50,912 bases of DNA from JBCFAY01 sp038562375 (lineage in GTDB: Bacteria; Bacillota; Clostridia; Christensenellales; CAG-138), in contig JBCFAY010000024.1 in assembly GCA_038562375.1 (NCBI GenBank), forward strand, positions 1-50,912, given 5' to 3'. Positions 16,907 through 24,330 of the stretch are shown here, piece by piece. The position numbers and the translations under genes were made by a program. The notes under the pieces are model-generated. The model was not told where the DNA came from, ran no database searches, and saw only the letters and a program-made list of their open reading frames with translations. How positions within the stretch are numbered: the stretch's first letter is position 1; every line of letters begins with the position of its first letter.

Positions 16907-17150
16907 TTATTTCGTGGTGTAACCGATTTCATTTTTTCGAATCTCCCACCTCCCACATGCTGTCGCATCCCCGGGCTGCATCGGAATAACCCAATATTCA
17001 TCTTCGCCCAATTCGTTCATTGTGTTACTATATACAATTCGTACTCCGATATTCTACTTCATAGCCGGTGATTTGTCCAGTGTAAGGTTTAGTAAAATTC
17101 ACTATATTTTCAAAAATCCCTGTTTTTCGATCTTTTTGATAGATAATAAT
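16907..17150 (-). pseudogene. Possible frameshifted small ORF remnant
   Basis: On the minus strand one frame reads FTKPYTGQITGYEVEY (about 17090-17050) and stops soon after. Skipping one base near GAATATC-GG puts the reader in a second frame that continues GVRIVYSNTMNELGEDEYW, then VIPMQPGDATACGRWEIRKN, stopping at 16907. The two pieces join into a protein-like sequence of ~80 residues. There is no start codon with a ribosome binding site. Source and function unknown; chance is possible. Confidence 0.35.
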
Positions 17151-17178
17151 TTATCTTCCGAATAGATAATATTTTATC
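17142..17178. promoter_or_regulatory. Twin palindromes, possible operator
   Basis: GATAATAATTTATC (17142-17155) and GATAATATTTTATC (17165-17178) are both GATAA-N4-TTATC palindromes with centres 23 bp apart, about two DNA turns. They lie upstream of the nucleoside importer. Confidence 0.4.
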
Positions 17179-17231
17179 CTTGTAATTGAATTGAAAGGAG
17201 CCGAACCCATGCGCGGGATTCGACCCTCTTT

Positions 17232-17269
17232 GCCTGCGCCGGACGGAGCGCCGCCCATCCGGCGCAGGC
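17232..17269 (-). terminator. Hairpin downstream of the E1-beta gene
   Basis: Perfect 12-bp stem (17232-17243 with 17258-17269) 16 bp past the E1-beta stop. No T-run follows on minus (AAAGAGGG), so it is a weak or Rho-assisted terminator at best. Confidence 0.5.
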
Positions 17270-17285
17270 CTTGAACACAATCGCG

Positions 17286-18269
17286 TTACATCCCGTAGCG
17301 GGCGGTTCTGCGGATCCCTTCGACCGCGCGTTCGAGCGTCGGCATGATATAGTCCTCCATAACGGGCGCGAACGCGGTCGGCACGTCCTGGGACGTAATG
17401 CGCAATACCGGGGCGCTGAGGTAATCGAACAATTCCTCCGCCATCATCGCGCCGAGCTCCGCGCCGAAGCCCATGGTCTTCGGGCCTTCTTGTATTACAA
17501 CGAGCCTTCCCGTCTTGGCGACGGATTCCGCGATGGTCTTCTTGTCGAGCGGGAAAAGCGTCCTCGGGTCGATCACCTCGACGCCGACGCCCTCCTTAGC
17601 GAGGAGCTCGGCCGCCTGGAGCGCGAGGTCCACCATCTTCATCGTGGCGACGACCGTCACGTCGCCGCCCTCGCGTTTGACGGCGGCCTTGTAGAGCTCG
17701 ATCTCGTAATATTCCTCCGGCACCTCGCCCTTAACGTTGTAAAGGGCCTTATGCTCGAGGAAGACGACGGGATTGTCGTCGCGGATCGAGGCGTTTAAAA
17801 GACCCTTCGCCTCGTACGGCGAAGAGGGGGCGACGATCACGAGCCCGGGAACGTTCATCATCCACGGCTCCACGCACTGCGAATGATGGTACGCGCAGCG
17901 GATGCCGCCGCCCGTAGACGCGCGGATCACCAGCGGCGCGCTCGCCTTGCCGTCATACATAAAATGCAGCTTCGCGGCGTTGTTGACGATCTGGTCGAAG
18001 CAGCAGGTCAAAAAGTCCGCGAACATGATCTCCGCGACGGGGCGCAGCCCGAGCACCGACGAGCCGCAGCAAAGGCCGACGATCGCCTGCTCGGAAAGCG
18101 GGGTGTCCTTCGCACGGTCCGGCCAGCGCTGCCACAGCCCCTGCGTGATGCCGAAATCGCCGCCCATCTTGGCGATATCCTCGCCGATCACGAATACGTT
18201 CTCATCCCGCTCCATCGACTGATGCAGCGCCTCGTTGAGCGCCTTGCTGAAGGATATCTTCCTAGACAT
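17286..18269 (-). CDS. 2-oxoacid/acetoin dehydrogenase E1 component, beta subunit
   Basis: 327 residues from the chosen ATG at 18269 (MSRKISFSKALNEALHQSM). Transketolase-like pyrimidine-binding domain with VFVIGEDIAKMGGDFG, then TPLSEQAIVG (candidate cofactor-contact Glu), followed by the C-terminal transketolase domain with RLVVIQEGPKTMGFGAELGA. The start overlaps the alpha-subunit stop by 8 bp and lies inside its last codons. With alpha it forms the TPP-dependent decarboxylating E1. The closest functional relatives I recognise are AcoB and PdhB/BkdB; the substrate is not settled. It is the last gene of the operon. Confidence 0.9.
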   Translation of the reverse strand: MSRKISFSKALNEALHQSMERDENVFVIGEDIAKMGGDFGITQGLWQRWPDRAKDTPLSEQAIVGLCCGSSVLGLRPVAEIMFADFLTCCFDQIVNNAAKLHFMYDGKASAPLVIRASTGGGIRCAYHHSQCVEPWMMNVPGLVIVAPSSPYEAKGLLNASIRDDNPVVFLEHKALYNVKGEVPEEYYEIELYKAAVKREGGDVTVVATMKMVDLALQAAELLAKEGVGVEVIDPRTLFPLDKKTIAESVAKTGRLVVIQEGPKTMGFGAELGAMMAEELFDYLSAPVLRITSQDVPTAFAPVMEDYIMPTLERAVEGIRRTARYGM

Positions 18270-19254
18270 TGTGCACCTCCACTTTTCTGCCGGCGTAGAC
18301 GTAGAGCATCGCATCCTCCGGCTTGGGCAGGGGGCTGCTGCGCGCGTATTCGACCATCTCGAGGACCTCCTCGCGCGCCTTCTCCTCGAGCCGGGCGAGT
18401 TCTTCCTCGGCTACGCCCATCCCGACAAGATTCTCGCGCAGCTTCCGGATGGGGCAGCGGTTGTTCTTCCAGTCCTCGACTTCCGCGGGATCGCGGTAGG
18501 CCGCGGGATCTCCCGCGAAATGTCCCTGCCAGCGGTAGGTCATCAGCTCGAGCAGATACGGGCCTTTCCCGCTCCTCGCGTGCTCCGCCGCGCGGGAAAC
18601 CGCGCCGTACACGGCGACGACGTCGTTGCCGTCAACGACCTCATTGGGCACGTTGTACCCGTCCGCCCAGGTCGCGAGCTGCTTGACGTTGTAGGCCTCG
18701 GAATAATGCGTCGCGATCGCGTACTCGTTGTTGACGAGGATATAGACGAGCGGAAGCTTCCAGATCGCCGCGAGGTTCAGGCTCTCGTGGCAGGCTCCCT
18801 CGCCGAGCGTTCCGTCGCCCATGAAGACGGCGGTCACGTCGTCCTGCTTCTTATATTGGGAGTAGAACGCGGGCCCCAAAGCCGTCAAAACGTTCGAACC
18901 CTGTATGCCGTTGTTGCCCATGTTGCGCACGGAGAGGTCGGCGATGTGCATGCTGCCGCCCCTGCCGCCGTTGATCCCGGTCGCCTTGCCGAAGATCTCG
19001 GCCATGACGGCCTTCTTGTCCGTCCCGAACAGAAAGATCGCGCCGTGGCAGCGATGGTCTGGGAACTTATAGTCCGTGGGCCGCAGCGCGGCGACGCTTC
19101 CCACCTGCACGGCCTCCTGCCCGATGCCAAGATGCACAAACCCGGGGATTTCTCCCGATTTGGAGTATTCCTCCACCTTTTCCTCAAAGCGCCGGATCTG
19201 CACCATATCGAAATACATTTGCTTTAATTGCTCCGTTGAAAGCACTCGATCCAT
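18262..19254 (-). CDS. 2-oxoacid/acetoin dehydrogenase E1 component, alpha subunit
   Basis: 330 residues from the ATG at 19254 (MDRVLSTEQLKQMYFDMVQIRRFEE). The thiamin-diphosphate motif runs from MGDGTLGEGACHES to YILVNN. The phosphorylation-loop region has TYRWQGHFAGDPAAYRDPAE. The GIGQEAVQVG and GSMHIADLSVRNMGNNGIQG stretches are typical of AcoA-type subunits, which favours acetoin dehydrogenase over pyruvate dehydrogenase (inference). It starts 10 bp after the SDR gene. Confidence 0.9.
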   Translation of the reverse strand: MDRVLSTEQLKQMYFDMVQIRRFEEKVEEYSKSGEIPGFVHLGIGQEAVQVGSVAALRPTDYKFPDHRCHGAIFLFGTDKKAVMAEIFGKATGINGGRGGSMHIADLSVRNMGNNGIQGSNVLTALGPAFYSQYKKQDDVTAVFMGDGTLGEGACHESLNLAAIWKLPLVYILVNNEYAIATHYSEAYNVKQLATWADGYNVPNEVVDGNDVVAVYGAVSRAAEHARSGKGPYLLELMTYRWQGHFAGDPAAYRDPAEVEDWKNNRCPIRKLRENLVGMGVAEEELARLEEKAREEVLEMVEYARSSPLPKPEDAMLYVYAGRKVEVHNV

Positions 19255-19264
19255 CCTCCCTCGT

Positions 19265-19999
19265 TTATTGATAATCGCCGAAAAGCTCCAGCGTGGCTCC
19301 CTTGTACCCGCAGCCCGCGTCGGAAGCAAGAAACAGTACGGTGTTCGCCACATCGACCGGCTGAAGCATCTTTTCGGGCGGGATGTTTGCCCGCTTCTTC
19401 ACCTCGTCGGTATTCGTAAGGCCCAAGAGTATCGTGTTCACCGTGATGCCGTAGGGCCGGACCTCCTCCATCAGCGTCCTTGAAAAGCCGAGAAGCCCCG
19501 CCTTGGCGGCCGCGTAGGCGCTGTAGGTCACGAAAGGATGCGTCACCGCCGCCGAAGAGATGTTGACGATGCGGCCGAAGCCGCGCTCCTTCATGCCCGG
19601 CAAAACATGCTTCGTGCAAAGGAACGTGCCGTCGAGTATCACGCGTGTCACGAACCGCCAGTCCTCGAGCGAAAGCTCTTCGACCAGGCCCCCGCGGAAA
19701 ACCGCGGCGTTGTTTACGAGCACGTCCACCCTGCCGAACTTTTCGTGCATGGACGCGACCGCGAGCTCCACCTGATCCTCCTCGGCGATGTCGCAGCAGA
19801 GCGCGATCGCCTCGCCGCCCAGATGAAGGATTTCGTCGCGCACCTTGATCAGCTCGCCCATCGTGCGCGAAACAAGCCCCACGCGCGCGCCGCGAAGGGC
19901 GAACTCCCGCGCGATCTTTGCGCCCACGCCCCTTCCGGCGCCGGTGACGAGCGCCGACATCCCCTTAAAATCCATCGAGAGTTCCTCGCTTTTATCCAT
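19265..19999 (-). CDS. Short-chain dehydrogenase/reductase (SDR)
   Basis: 244 residues from the first ATG; an internal ATG at 19975 (MDFKGMSALVTG) with GAGGA 7 nt upstream fits the usual SDR N-terminus better and may be the true start. Cofactor motif TGAGRGVG, structural NNAA (VLVNNAAVFRGG), catalytic Ser in NISSAA, and catalytic Tyr/Lys in YSAYAAAKAG. It should be an NAD(P)-dependent oxidoreductase. In an acetoin-type operon an acetoin/diol reductase is one guess; beside a FolB-like protein a pterin reductase of FolM type is another. Neither is proven by sequence. Confidence 0.88.
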   Translation of the reverse strand: MDKSEELSMDFKGMSALVTGAGRGVGAKIAREFALRGARVGLVSRTMGELIKVRDEILHLGGEAIALCCDIAEEDQVELAVASMHEKFGRVDVLVNNAAVFRGGLVEELSLEDWRFVTRVILDGTFLCTKHVLPGMKERGFGRIVNISSAAVTHPFVTYSAYAAAKAGLLGFSRTLMEEVRPYGITVNTILLGLTNTDEVKKRANIPPEKMLQPVDVANTVLFLASDAGCGYKGATLELFGDYQ

Positions 20000-20038
20000 T
20001 GTGAATCCCTGCGGGCCGCAAAACGGCCGAACACGGCT

Positions 20039-20416
20039 TTAGCCCGCCGCCGTTCCCTTGCGCACGATCGTGACCCCGGTATAATCGATCACGCCGCCGA
20101 TGGAAACGAACGGCTTTTTGACCGTGACCTTCACAAAATCGAGCGGGTATGCGGCGTTGATCTCGTCCGCGACGCGCTGCGCGAGCTTCTGCAGGAGCTT
20201 GTGCTGCTCGCCGGTGATCACCTTTCTGGTGATCTCGTACAGCGTCGCGTAGCTGAACCCGTCCTCGATATTATCGGACCGGCAGATCTTATCCATGTCG
20301 TAGGACGCTTCCACGTCGACGACGAATTTCTGCCCGTAAACGTTCTCTTCCGGGTTATGTCCATGGGTTCCCCAGAACTGCATCCCTTTTGCTAAGAGCA
20401 AGTCTCCTTTTGCCAC
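20039..20416 (-). CDS. FolB-like (dihydroneopterin aldolase family) protein with an altered pterin anchor
   Basis: 125 residues, normal FolB length, starting at GTG with AGGAGG upstream. It aligns throughout with Staphylococcus aureus FolB: KGMQFWGTHG, then EEN (Glu24 matching Glu22), DNIEDGFSYATLY (Tyr56 matching Tyr54) and Lys101 matching catalytic Lys100. At the Glu74 position, which holds the pterin ring in FolB, it has Gln76 (HKLLQKLAQ). A changed substrate is therefore possible. It sits between E2 and the SDR, not with other folate genes, an unusual context for a housekeeping folB. FolX-type epimerase is an alternative. Confidence 0.82.
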   Translation of the reverse strand: MAKGDLLLAKGMQFWGTHGHNPEENVYGQKFVVDVEASYDMDKICRSDNIEDGFSYATLYEITRKVITGEQHKLLQKLAQRVADEINAAYPLDFVKVTVKKPFVSIGGVIDYTGVTIVRKGTAAG

Positions 20417-20459
20417 AGTGCAATTGCCTCCTAATTTAATTCGTCCGCGTCAAGCGGAT

Positions 20460-21731
20460 TTAAATCCATTTGAAGTCGTTGAGCGACACAACGATCTCTT
20501 GAAGGAACCGCGCGACCGGCGCGCCGTTGTTGACGCGGTGGTCGTGCGTCAGGCTCAGCGAAAGCATGGGGGCGATCGCAAAGCCGCCGTTTCGCGCGAC
20601 GGGTTTGTCGACGATCGCGCCGACGCCTAAAATCGTGCTCTCGGGCAGGTTCAGGATCGGCGTAAAGAACGTGACGCCGTACATGCCGAGGTTCGTCACC
20701 GTGATCGCCGCGTTGCCGAGCTCGGACTCCACGAGGCGGTTCTTGCGCGCGCGCTCGGACAGGTCCAAAAGCTCGTCGCACACGGCCCTGAGGCTCTTGA
20801 GGTTCGCGTCGCGGATCACGGGCACGATCAGGCCGTCCGGCACGTCCACCGCCACGCCGATGTTCATGCGGCTCATCGTCCAGCAGGTCTTGCCGTCCAC
20901 CGTCATCGTGCGCGCATCGGGATGATCTTCGAGCGCGTGCGCCACGGCTTTGACGATCATGGCCGTGTAGGAAAGCTTGACGCCCGCGGCCGCATAGCGC
21001 TCCTTGATCGAGCGGTAGGTCGCGACGAGTCCGGATACCTCCACCTCGGAAGTAAGCGTGGTCTGCGCCGCGCTCGCCATACTCCCGGCCATCGAGCGGG
21101 AAATCGCGCTCTGCATCGGACTCATTTTGACGATCGGATCATTGCCTGCAAAAGCATAAACAGGCTGCGCGGAAGGCGCCGTCTCGGCGGCAATCGGCGT
21201 CACGGACGCCGCGGGCACAGCGGATTCTGCTGCCGCCTTCCCCTCCGCGGGAGCGGCCTTGGGTTTTCCAAAGCGCAGCAGGTCCTCGACGGTGATCATG
21301 CCGTTGATGCCGGTCCCCTCGATATGATCATAGGAGAGCCCTTTTTCCCCGGCGATCTTCCTCGCGCGCGGCGTGATCTTGGAGGCCTGAGGCGCGCCGG
21401 CAGCGGGAACCGCCGCGGGAGCGGACGCCGCTGCGGGCGCGGCGCTTTTTATCTCGCCCTTCGGCTTGGCGGCATCCCCGGTCCATTGTTCCCCGGGCTG
21501 CGAGAGGATCGCGATCCTCTCGCCGCAGGCGAGGGTCTCCCCCTGTGCCGCGAGGATTTTTACAAGAATCCCATCCTCCGGCGAGAGCGCGTCGTTCGTC
21601 AGCTTCTCGGAGTTGACGCTTGCGAGCCTGTCGCCCTTTTTCACGGCGTCGCCCTCGCGGACGAGCCATTCGCCGATGGTTCCCTCTTCCATGGAAAGCC
21701 CGAACTTGGGCATGATAACGTCGATTGCCAT
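20460..21731 (-). CDS. Dihydrolipoamide acyltransferase (E2) with Asn in the catalytic motif
   Basis: 423 residues. N-terminal lipoyl domain (1-76) with the modified Lys in NSEKLTND; an Ala/Pro linker; E3/E1-binding domain KITPRARKIAGEKGLSYDHIEGTGINGMITVEDLL (about 117-151); second linker; catalytic acyltransferase domain (about 195-423). The catalytic motif is DHRVNNG rather than the usual DHRxxDG: His is present but Asp is Asn. Related Asn-containing motifs may exist in some acetoin-type E2 proteins, so activity cannot be ruled out. First gene of the operon E2, folB-like, SDR, E1-alpha, E1-beta; no lipoamide dehydrogenase is nearby. GGAGGAACACG precedes ATG. Confidence 0.9.
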   Translation of the reverse strand: MAIDVIMPKFGLSMEEGTIGEWLVREGDAVKKGDRLASVNSEKLTNDALSPEDGILVKILAAQGETLACGERIAILSQPGEQWTGDAAKPKGEIKSAAPAAASAPAAVPAAGAPQASKITPRARKIAGEKGLSYDHIEGTGINGMITVEDLLRFGKPKAAPAEGKAAAESAVPAASVTPIAAETAPSAQPVYAFAGNDPIVKMSPMQSAISRSMAGSMASAAQTTLTSEVEVSGLVATYRSIKERYAAAGVKLSYTAMIVKAVAHALEDHPDARTMTVDGKTCWTMSRMNIGVAVDVPDGLIVPVIRDANLKSLRAVCDELLDLSERARKNRLVESELGNAAITVTNLGMYGVTFFTPILNLPESTILGVGAIVDKPVARNGGFAIAPMLSLSLTHDHRVNNGAPVARFLQEIVVSLNDFKWI

Positions 21732-22137
21732 CGTGTTCCTCCGTTTGACCTGTTCTGCTATGCTCTATCGCTCCCGCGCGCGGAGCGCGTGTTTTCAAAA
21801 TATCCCGCCGCCACATTAAGAAAGGATGCCCGGGAGATGCAAGGCGCTCCTCCTGGATATCCTTGTGCTTTGCCGATAGGACCGCGCCGCCCTTAAGGCT
21901 CAAAAAGCCCGGAGCGGAACTATTTCAAGCAACCGCTACAAAAAGCCGGAGGCGGTATCCCTATATGAGCTTATTTTGGCGCATCGGGGAATCGTTGTCA
22001 ACCGGATCGGATCAAACGGTTTTATAACAATGTGTTATGCGGGCTTTGTCCGGGAATCTATAGCAAAGGCTATATCCCAAAGATATAGCCGGGCATGAAT
22101 TCCTGCCTCTTTCTATCGCGGATCGACTGTGGTATCC
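21732..22137. other. Divergent intergenic region upstream of E2 and of the structured RNA
   Basis: No gene seen. It contains a perfect 9-bp hairpin GGCTATATC/GATATAGCC (22068-22090) and a small ATAAC/GTTAT hairpin (22024-22038). The promoters for the E2 operon and the structured RNA must lie here, but no box close to consensus stands out; TATCCT at 22133-22138 is a weak -10 candidate. Confidence 0.5.
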
Positions 22138-22417
22138 TTAAGGTAAGGAGAGTCGAACCCCTATGGTTTAGGCGACCGGAAAGCACGCCATCGCTGTGTT
22201 GCCGGCGCTAGCCGTAGCGCCACTACACCTTCGCGCCGCCGCCTTGCGCTGACATGCTTTTCGGCCACCTAAACTCTTCGATCTCAAAATTGCTGGTTTG
22301 GATGCAATTCGAGGAAGAGGAAGGAGCCGTAGCGGTGTCTACGGCGACTGACGATGACAATGAAGTGCGCCAAACCAGTAGTTTTGAGGCACAGGGGTTC
22401 GACTCTCCTTACCTTAA
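22138..22417 (+). ncRNA. Large structured RNA (~280 nt) closed by a 25-bp perfect stem
   Basis: Bases 22138-22162 and 22393-22417 are exact reverse complements (25 bp). Inside are two branched arms. Arm 1: 22166-22172 with 22268-22274, 22176-22184 with 22256-22264 (one G-U), and an apical 7-bp hairpin 22204-22221 with a GCCG loop. Arm 2: 22283-22289 with 22382-22388, 22293-22301 with 22370-22378, and a 7-bp hairpin 22326-22345. CTCTTC (22274-22279) can also pair with GAAGAG (22314-22319), a possible pseudoknot. No reading frame explains it. It ends 13 bp before a hairpin holding the ribosome binding site of the Mch-like gene. I do not recognise it as tmRNA, RNase P RNA, SRP RNA or 6S RNA; a raiA-type RNA is a candidate I could not check. 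Confidence 0.75.
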
Positions 22418-22429
22418 AGAATGAATACC

Positions 22430-22446
22430 GTTCAAGGAGATTGAAC
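22430..22446 (+). promoter_or_regulatory. Hairpin presenting the ribosome binding site of the Mch-like gene
   Basis: GTTCAA-GGAGA-TTGAAC: a perfect 6-bp stem with the Shine-Dalgarno in a 5-nt loop, 2 nt before the TTG start at 22449. This suggests translational control, possibly linked to the structured RNA just upstream. Confidence 0.6.
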
Positions 22447-22448
22447 CA

Positions 22449-23417
22449 TTGAGCTTTTCCATGAACAATATGGCCGCCAAGATCGTAGAGGAGCAGATCC
22501 TCCCGGATCTTGATTCGCTGCAATGCGATGCCGTGCGCCTTGAAAACGGCGCGACGGTCGTCGACATGGGCATCCGCACCAAAGGCGGCTGGCGCGCCGC
22601 GAAGCTCTTCACCGACACCTGCGTCGGCGCGATGGGCGAGATGACCTACGACGCGATGCGCATCGGCACCGTGCTCGCGCCCTCCGTCGCCATCTATGTG
22701 GACAGGCCCTGCGTCGCGCAGCTTGGGTCGCACGACGCGGGGCTGTACGTCCCCTACCGCGGCAGGCGGCAGGGCGTTTCCGGCCCGCTGCGCTCTTTAA
22801 ACGGCGCGGATCCCTGGGCGCGGAAGATCGACTACCGCGACACCGGGGCAAAAAAAGCCGTCGGCCACCTGCAGACGGAGGAATTCCCCACCGCCGAGCT
22901 CGCCGGGATCATCGCGGACACGGTGGGCATCGCCCCGGAGAACCTTTACCTTCTCGCCGCGCGGACCGGCACGCTCGTGGGCGCGGTGCAGGTGTGCGCG
23001 CGCAATATCGAGCAGACCTTCGCCACCATCGGCGACCGCGACTTCAATATCGGCGCGATCGTGCACGCCTCGGGGTATTCGCCGGTCATCTCCATCGTGG
23101 ACGATGAGAACATCGCCTACGGCCGCGTCAACGACTGCCTGATCTACGGGCAGGAGAGCAACCTCTACATGGACTGCGAAGACGTGGACATCACAAGGTT
23201 CCTCGAGGAGCTCCCGTTCGCCAAGAACAACGACGTGTTCGGCACCTCCTTCGAGGAGCTGTTCGCACAGAGCGAATACGACTGGGCGAAGGTCCGCCGC
23301 GAATGGGACGCGCCCTGCAAGGTCAACTTCATCAACCTGCGCACCGGGCGCTTCTTCCAGACCGGGATGATCCACTACGGCGTTCTCGAGCGCTCCTTCT
23401 GGGGAAGGATCGACTGA
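22449..23417 (+). CDS. Methenyl-tetrahydromethanopterin cyclohydrolase (Mch) family protein
   Basis: 322 residues, matching the ~315-320 of Mch. Family stretches: LENGATVVDMGIRTKGGW, LAPSVAIYVDRPCVAQLGSH, APENLYLLAARTGTLVGAVQVCARNIEQ, GYSPVISIVDDENIAYGRVNDCLIYG, and the end CKVNFINLRTGRFFQTG. The Arg-x-x-Glu pair that catalyses ring opening in archaeal Mch is kept as Arg185 and Glu188, so hydrolysis of a methenyl-tetrahydropterin is possible. Translation starts at TTG, the only start at the right distance from the ribosome binding site. Mch is normally found in methanogens and methylotrophs; here no other methanopterin enzyme is visible, so the natural substrate is uncertain. Confidence 0.82.
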   Translation: MSFSMNNMAAKIVEEQILPDLDSLQCDAVRLENGATVVDMGIRTKGGWRAAKLFTDTCVGAMGEMTYDAMRIGTVLAPSVAIYVDRPCVAQLGSHDAGLYVPYRGRRQGVSGPLRSLNGADPWARKIDYRDTGAKKAVGHLQTEEFPTAELAGIIADTVGIAPENLYLLAARTGTLVGAVQVCARNIEQTFATIGDRDFNIGAIVHASGYSPVISIVDDENIAYGRVNDCLIYGQESNLYMDCEDVDITRFLEELPFAKNNDVFGTSFEELFAQSEYDWAKVRREWDAPCKVNFINLRTGRFFQTGMIHYGVLERSFWGRID

Positions 23418-23501
23418 CCGGAGGGAAACGGCAGAACAAGCGCGGGCTTTCGGGCCTTCAACCGCACGTTTTCAAATAAGCGGAATCGAAAGGAAATCAC
23501 G

Positions 23502-24215
23502 ATGGATTACACTGCTTTCGCATTGAAAAAGTTCGAAGAAATCATAGCCTCGATCCCGGCGAACAACTGCGCTCTGCAGGTCGCGCCGAACGCCCGCGTC
23601 GTGGACGCGGGAATCGCCGAGCCCGGCGGCTGGACGAGCATACAGGCCCTGCTTGAGGGGCTCATCGGCGGGCGCGGCATCGTCCATTTCGGGCGGCAGT
23701 TCTACGGCGGGCACCAACTCCCGACGGTCGAGATGCTCCTGGACGCGCCGGTGGCGGCCTGCCGCGCGGCGTTCTCCCAAAAGGGCGGCATGATCGGCGT
23801 AACAAACGGCGAAGAGTACGCGCTCGGCGTGAAGATCTGCGATAAACGATCGGATGTGCGCGAGGCGGGCAACATCGTTGCCGCGTCCGAGACGAGCCTT
23901 TTGGCGGCCGCCCTCGGCGCAGCCCGCGCCGTACCAGACGCGGTTCATACGCTGCTTGAAAGCGGCGTCGCCGAGGAGGATATCCTCTGGGGCTGGAGCA
24001 GCGCGCCGGTCGCGCTCTTGTGCAACGACCCGGCGGTCATGCGCGAGCGGATGGCGGACGCGAAATCTAAGCGCATCATCAGCCTGTGGGTGCGCGGGGA
24101 CGACGCGCTCCTCAAGCGGATCGTCGAAGAGCATCACTGCTGCGAGCTGCGCCTGCACTCCCTCGCGAGCGCGAAGACCTTCGTCAAGCCGCGCGTGTCG
24201 ATGCACCTGTCCTGA
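23502..24215 (+). CDS. Shortened Mch-fold paralogue lacking the catalytic Glu
   Basis: 237 residues with AAAGGAAATCACG before ATG. It aligns collinearly with the preceding Mch-like protein: NARVVDAGIAEPGGW matches GATVVDMGIRTKGGW, LPTVEMLLDAPVAACRAAF matches APSVAIYVDRPCVAQL, and ETSLLAAALGAARAVPDAV matches the catalytic helix. Arg142 is kept, but the position of catalytic Glu188 is Pro145. The tyrosine-rich C-terminal region of Mch is missing. It is probably a non-catalytic partner subunit or a binding protein for the same ligand (inference). No separate family name is known to me. It lies 84 bp after its paralogue. Confidence 0.72.
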   Translation: MDYTAFALKKFEEIIASIPANNCALQVAPNARVVDAGIAEPGGWTSIQALLEGLIGGRGIVHFGRQFYGGHQLPTVEMLLDAPVAACRAAFSQKGGMIGVTNGEEYALGVKICDKRSDVREAGNIVAASETSLLAAALGAARAVPDAVHTLLESGVAEEDILWGWSSAPVALLCNDPAVMRERMADAKSKRIISLWVRGDDALLKRIVEEHHCCELRLHSLASAKTFVKPRVSMHLS

Positions 24216-24330
24216 ACCGACGGCTTTTATCGGTCCGCGCCCGGTTCGGCGGCCTTGCGTTTGCCCGGCGCTCGGCTTCGCCGCGTTAGGACGCTTCAAA
24301 CGCCGATCCAACAATTCACCGGAGGCACCT

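Larger units (their letters stand above)
16754..17285. other. AT-rich leader region upstream of the nucleoside importer operon
   Basis: About 530 bp between the importer ATPase start and the E1-beta stop, clearly lower in GC than its surroundings. It holds a frameshifted ORF remnant (16907-17150, minus), two tandem 14-bp palindromes (17142-17178) and a hairpin after E1-beta (17232-17269). I looked for a purine riboswitch core on the minus strand and did not find one. Confidence 0.5.

Noticed and set aside
16754..17200. Purine riboswitch upstream of the nucleoside importer
   Set aside because: On the minus strand I could not find the conserved junction segments of the purine aptamer; fragments like CTATGAAGTAGAAT are not enough.
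22138..22417. tmRNA, RNase P RNA, SRP RNA or 6S RNA for the structured element
   Set aside because: The GGGGTTCGACTC stretch recalls a T-arm but pairs with the far 5' end, no tag-peptide frame or CCA is present, and the RNase P and SRP core sequences are absent.
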